Below, in pieces: positions 6,650 through 7,521 of a DNA stretch of 7,521 nucleotides. A program made the translations under genes and the position numbers. The stretch is taken from positions 1 to 7,521 of the forward strand of contig JBOFGX010000006.1 of assembly GCA_051649345.1 (NCBI GenBank). The letters run 5' to 3'. Each line of letters opens with the position of its first letter. Position 1 is the stretch's first letter. Below the pieces are notes generated by a model, which saw only the letters and a list, made by a program, of their open reading frames with translations, had not been told where the DNA came from and did not search any database. The stretch comes from Leadbetterella sp051649345. GTDB taxonomy: Bacteria; Bacteroidota; Bacteroidia; Cytophagales; Spirosomataceae.

Positions 6650-6801
6650 ACAGGGTCAACTGAAAAAGTCATTCCCTTTGCCAAATATACGGGAAAGTGT
6701 ATAATACAAGAAGAATTAAGAAGAATCGGTATCGCGTACTATATGTTAATAATTATGAAGTAGAACTAGTATCAATTCATCACTATGATGTGCTATCCTG
6801 A
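6650..6801 (+). pseudogene. Possible fragment of a decayed gene, frameshifted, unrecognised
   Basis: Two consecutive plus-strand frames read like protein. The first (6650-6689) gives TGSTEKVIPFAKY. Removing two bases from the TATA at 6686-6689 continues in the other frame as GKVYNTRRIKKNRYRVLYV (from 6691), then NNYEVELVSIHHYDVLS, to a TGA at 6799. The joined product looks like a basic beta-rich domain with natural codon use. There is no start codon, and a stop lies immediately upstream at 6647-6649. Whether it is a true remnant or chance is open; I do not recognise the family. Confidence 0.3.
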
Positions 6802-6895
6802 TAAATCAGGACAGCCATTGGCAAGTATTTTGGCTCATTTTCAAAAAATCGGTGCAGGGTTATTGAAGCTATTTACCAAAATTGCTTACATCTAA
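6785..6895 (+). CDS. Possible 36-aa cationic amphipathic peptide ORF
   Basis: An ATG-ATG start at 6785 opens a 36-codon frame ending with TAA at 6893-6895. The product begins MMCYPDKSGQPLASILAHFQ and continues KIGAGLLKLFTKIAYI. Residues about 13-36 would form a helix with hydrophobic residues (I, L, F, A) on one face and K/H/Q on the other, with net positive charge and no acidic residue after D6. That is the general look of membrane-active peptides or small type I toxin peptides. No promoter or SD sequence is evident. It could equally be the next piece of the decayed gene, since it follows that fragment directly in another frame. Confidence 0.25.
   Translation: MMCYPDKSGQPLASILAHFQKIGAGLLKLFTKIAYI
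6796..6811. repeat. Perfect 7-bp inverted repeat
   Basis: TCCTGAT (6796-6802) is separated by AA from ATCAGGA (6805-6811). It can form a stable hairpin on either strand but has no T-run on either side, so it is not a standard terminator. It lies inside the short amphipathic ORF, directly at the end of the decayed frame. It could be an operator-like site, a relic terminator or chance. Confidence 0.4.
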
Positions 6896-6898
6896 AAT

Positions 6899-6923
6899 TT
6901 ATTGTGTAAACCATTTACAATAA
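6899..6923 (-). repeat. AT-rich hairpin downstream of paralog C, weak terminator candidate
   Basis: TTATTG(TG)TAAA pairs with TTTACAATAA around a CCA loop, with a 2-nt bulge. On the minus strand it is followed by ATTTTAG. It lies about 75 nt beyond the stop of paralog C and is the only structured element that could end that transcript. It is much weaker than the terminators of paralogs A and B. Confidence 0.3.
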
Positions 6924-6996
6924 ACAAGATATACGTTCTTCAGAATACAATAACAATTTTTGGTGGTGCTAATTTAAATATTCCAACAAGGGAAAA

Positions 6997-7452
6997 TCAA
7001 TACCCAGAAGTAACACCCACTGAAAGTACTAAAGCAAAATACAACAAGTATAACCCAACATAGACACCAATTCCAATTAAAAATCCTTTTACAGATTTTT
7101 TTACTTGTTCTTTGTCATTATCAGTCATAATGTAAACAATTAGTATCCCTACCCACCCACAACACAAGCCCCATACAAGGGGAGGTATACCCAATGGAGA
7201 TTCCTCTGCGATTGAAGCTGCATTTTTATCCAAATTTATCACCAAATCTGGATTATTCTTTTCTAAGCTATCAATATTAACTTGTCCATTTTTAACCATG
7301 TCTTCTATCAAATCCAAAGAACTTAATTCATCTTTAAAATTAGGCTGGACATAAATAGAATTCTTGGGATCAGGTTTTGAAACTGTAGTATTGCTTGCTA
7401 AACTTGTTATAGAAAATAGAATAATGGAAACTAGTGGAATTAATGTATTCAT
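6997..7452 (-). CDS. Small exported two-helix membrane protein, paralog C
   Basis: The protein has 151 aa from the ATG at 7452. The signal peptide is MNTLIPLVSIILFSITSLA (1-19). The acidic segment carries QPNF (36-39), SSLDLIE (44-50), NGQVNIDSL (55-63) and NLDK (73-76). The Ser/Thr stretch before the helices is three residues shorter than in A and B. The helix hairpin begins SPLGIPPLVWGLCCGWVG (85-102), with polar loop TDNDKEQVKK (110-119). The second helix, SVKGFLIGIGVYVGLYLLYF (120-139), runs on into a long hydrophobic tail ending in SGY. Start choice is uncertain. ATG 7452 aligns the signal cleavage site (A19-S20-N21) exactly with paralogs A and B and follows purine-rich GAAGAAG. A TTG at 7467 would add MKKTL and give the n-region the lysines it otherwise lacks. 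It is transcriptionally the first paralog in the window. A promoter-like TTG (7492-7494)-N20-TATTTTG (7465-7471) lies just upstream and is one base short of consensus. Confidence 0.75.
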   Translation of the reverse strand: MNTLIPLVSIILFSITSLASNTTVSKPDPKNSIYVQPNFKDELSSLDLIEDMVKNGQVNIDSLEKNNPDLVINLDKNAASIAEESPLGIPPLVWGLCCGWVGILIVYIMTDNDKEQVKKSVKGFLIGIGVYVGLYLLYFALVLSVGVTSGY

Positions 7453-7464
7453 AAGTGTCTTCTT

Positions 7465-7494
7465 CAAAATAAATAATGTTGCTTATTATTTCAA
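7465..7494 (-). promoter_or_regulatory. Weak promoter candidate for paralog C
   Basis: On the minus strand TTG (7492-7494) is followed after 20 nt by TATTTTG (7465-7471), a -7-like element lacking one base of TAnnTTTG. If real, transcription would start only a few nucleotides before the ATG at 7452 (a near-leaderless message), and the alternative TTG start at 7467 would be excluded. The match is weak. Confidence 0.25.
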
Positions 7495-7521
7495 GTTATT
7501 GACAAAAACCGCACCAATTAC

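Larger units (their letters stand above)
6571..6996. other. 426-bp spacer between paralogs B and C
   Basis: This is the longest stretch without a confident gene. Reading left to right it holds the paralog B promoter (6592-6621), plus-strand reading frames that look like remains of a decayed gene (6650-6801), and a short plus-strand ORF with a cationic amphipathic product (6785-6895) containing a perfect palindrome (6796-6811). An AT-rich hairpin follows at 6899-6923, and featureless sequence runs up to the stop of paralog C. No convincing T-tailed terminator for paralog C was found. Its transcript may run on through the spacer or end at the weak hairpin. Confidence 0.6.

Noticed and set aside
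5498..7467. Triplet of paralogs considered as a CRISPR array, IS copies or a DNA-level tandem repeat
   Set aside because: The similarity is at protein level across whole genes with diverged DNA; there are no short direct repeats with spacers, no terminal inverted repeats and no transposase.

Overview
The window looks like chromosomal DNA of an AT-rich Bacteroidota member, probably a marine Cytophagales-type bacterium. This is inferred from four things: low GC, near absence of Shine-Dalgarno sequences, a TTG-N18-TAnnTTTG promoter typical of the phylum, and protein families of Bacteroidota flavour (TPR/PGLGQ membrane proteins, a LolA-like periplasmic protein). Species cannot be assigned from the sequence alone.

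Left part (1-2775). A small membrane protein is cut by the left edge and reads leftward. Two rightward, housekeeping-looking genes follow: an extended SDR (NAD(P)-dependent epimerase/reductase) and a cytoplasmic protein built almost entirely of TPR repeats.

Right part (2793-7467), all on the minus strand and so transcribed right to left. Three paralogous small exported proteins, each with a signal peptide, an acidic extracytoplasmic segment and a C-terminal two-helix hairpin, are followed by a compact overlapping four-gene block. That block encodes a LolA-like periplasmic protein, a YidD-family protein with its own signal peptide, and two signal-peptide proteins with helical/TPR-like N-terminal halves and a C-terminal PGLGQ/PGLGK membrane region. 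The first two paralog genes in sequence order (5498-5956 and 6142-6570) each end at an intrinsic terminator. The one at 5459-5481 lies directly against the start codon of the LolA-like gene, so the four-gene block is either expressed by read-through or has its own promoter.

Working hypothesis (inference only): this is a small cell-envelope system in which the YidD-like, LolA-like and PGLGQ proteins help export or insert the multicopy small two-helix proteins. It may be an accessory cassette placed next to the TPR gene, from which it is separated by only 17 bp in convergent orientation. The 426-bp spacer between the second and third paralog genes contains what looks like debris of a decayed plus-strand gene and a 36-codon ORF encoding a cationic amphipathic peptide.
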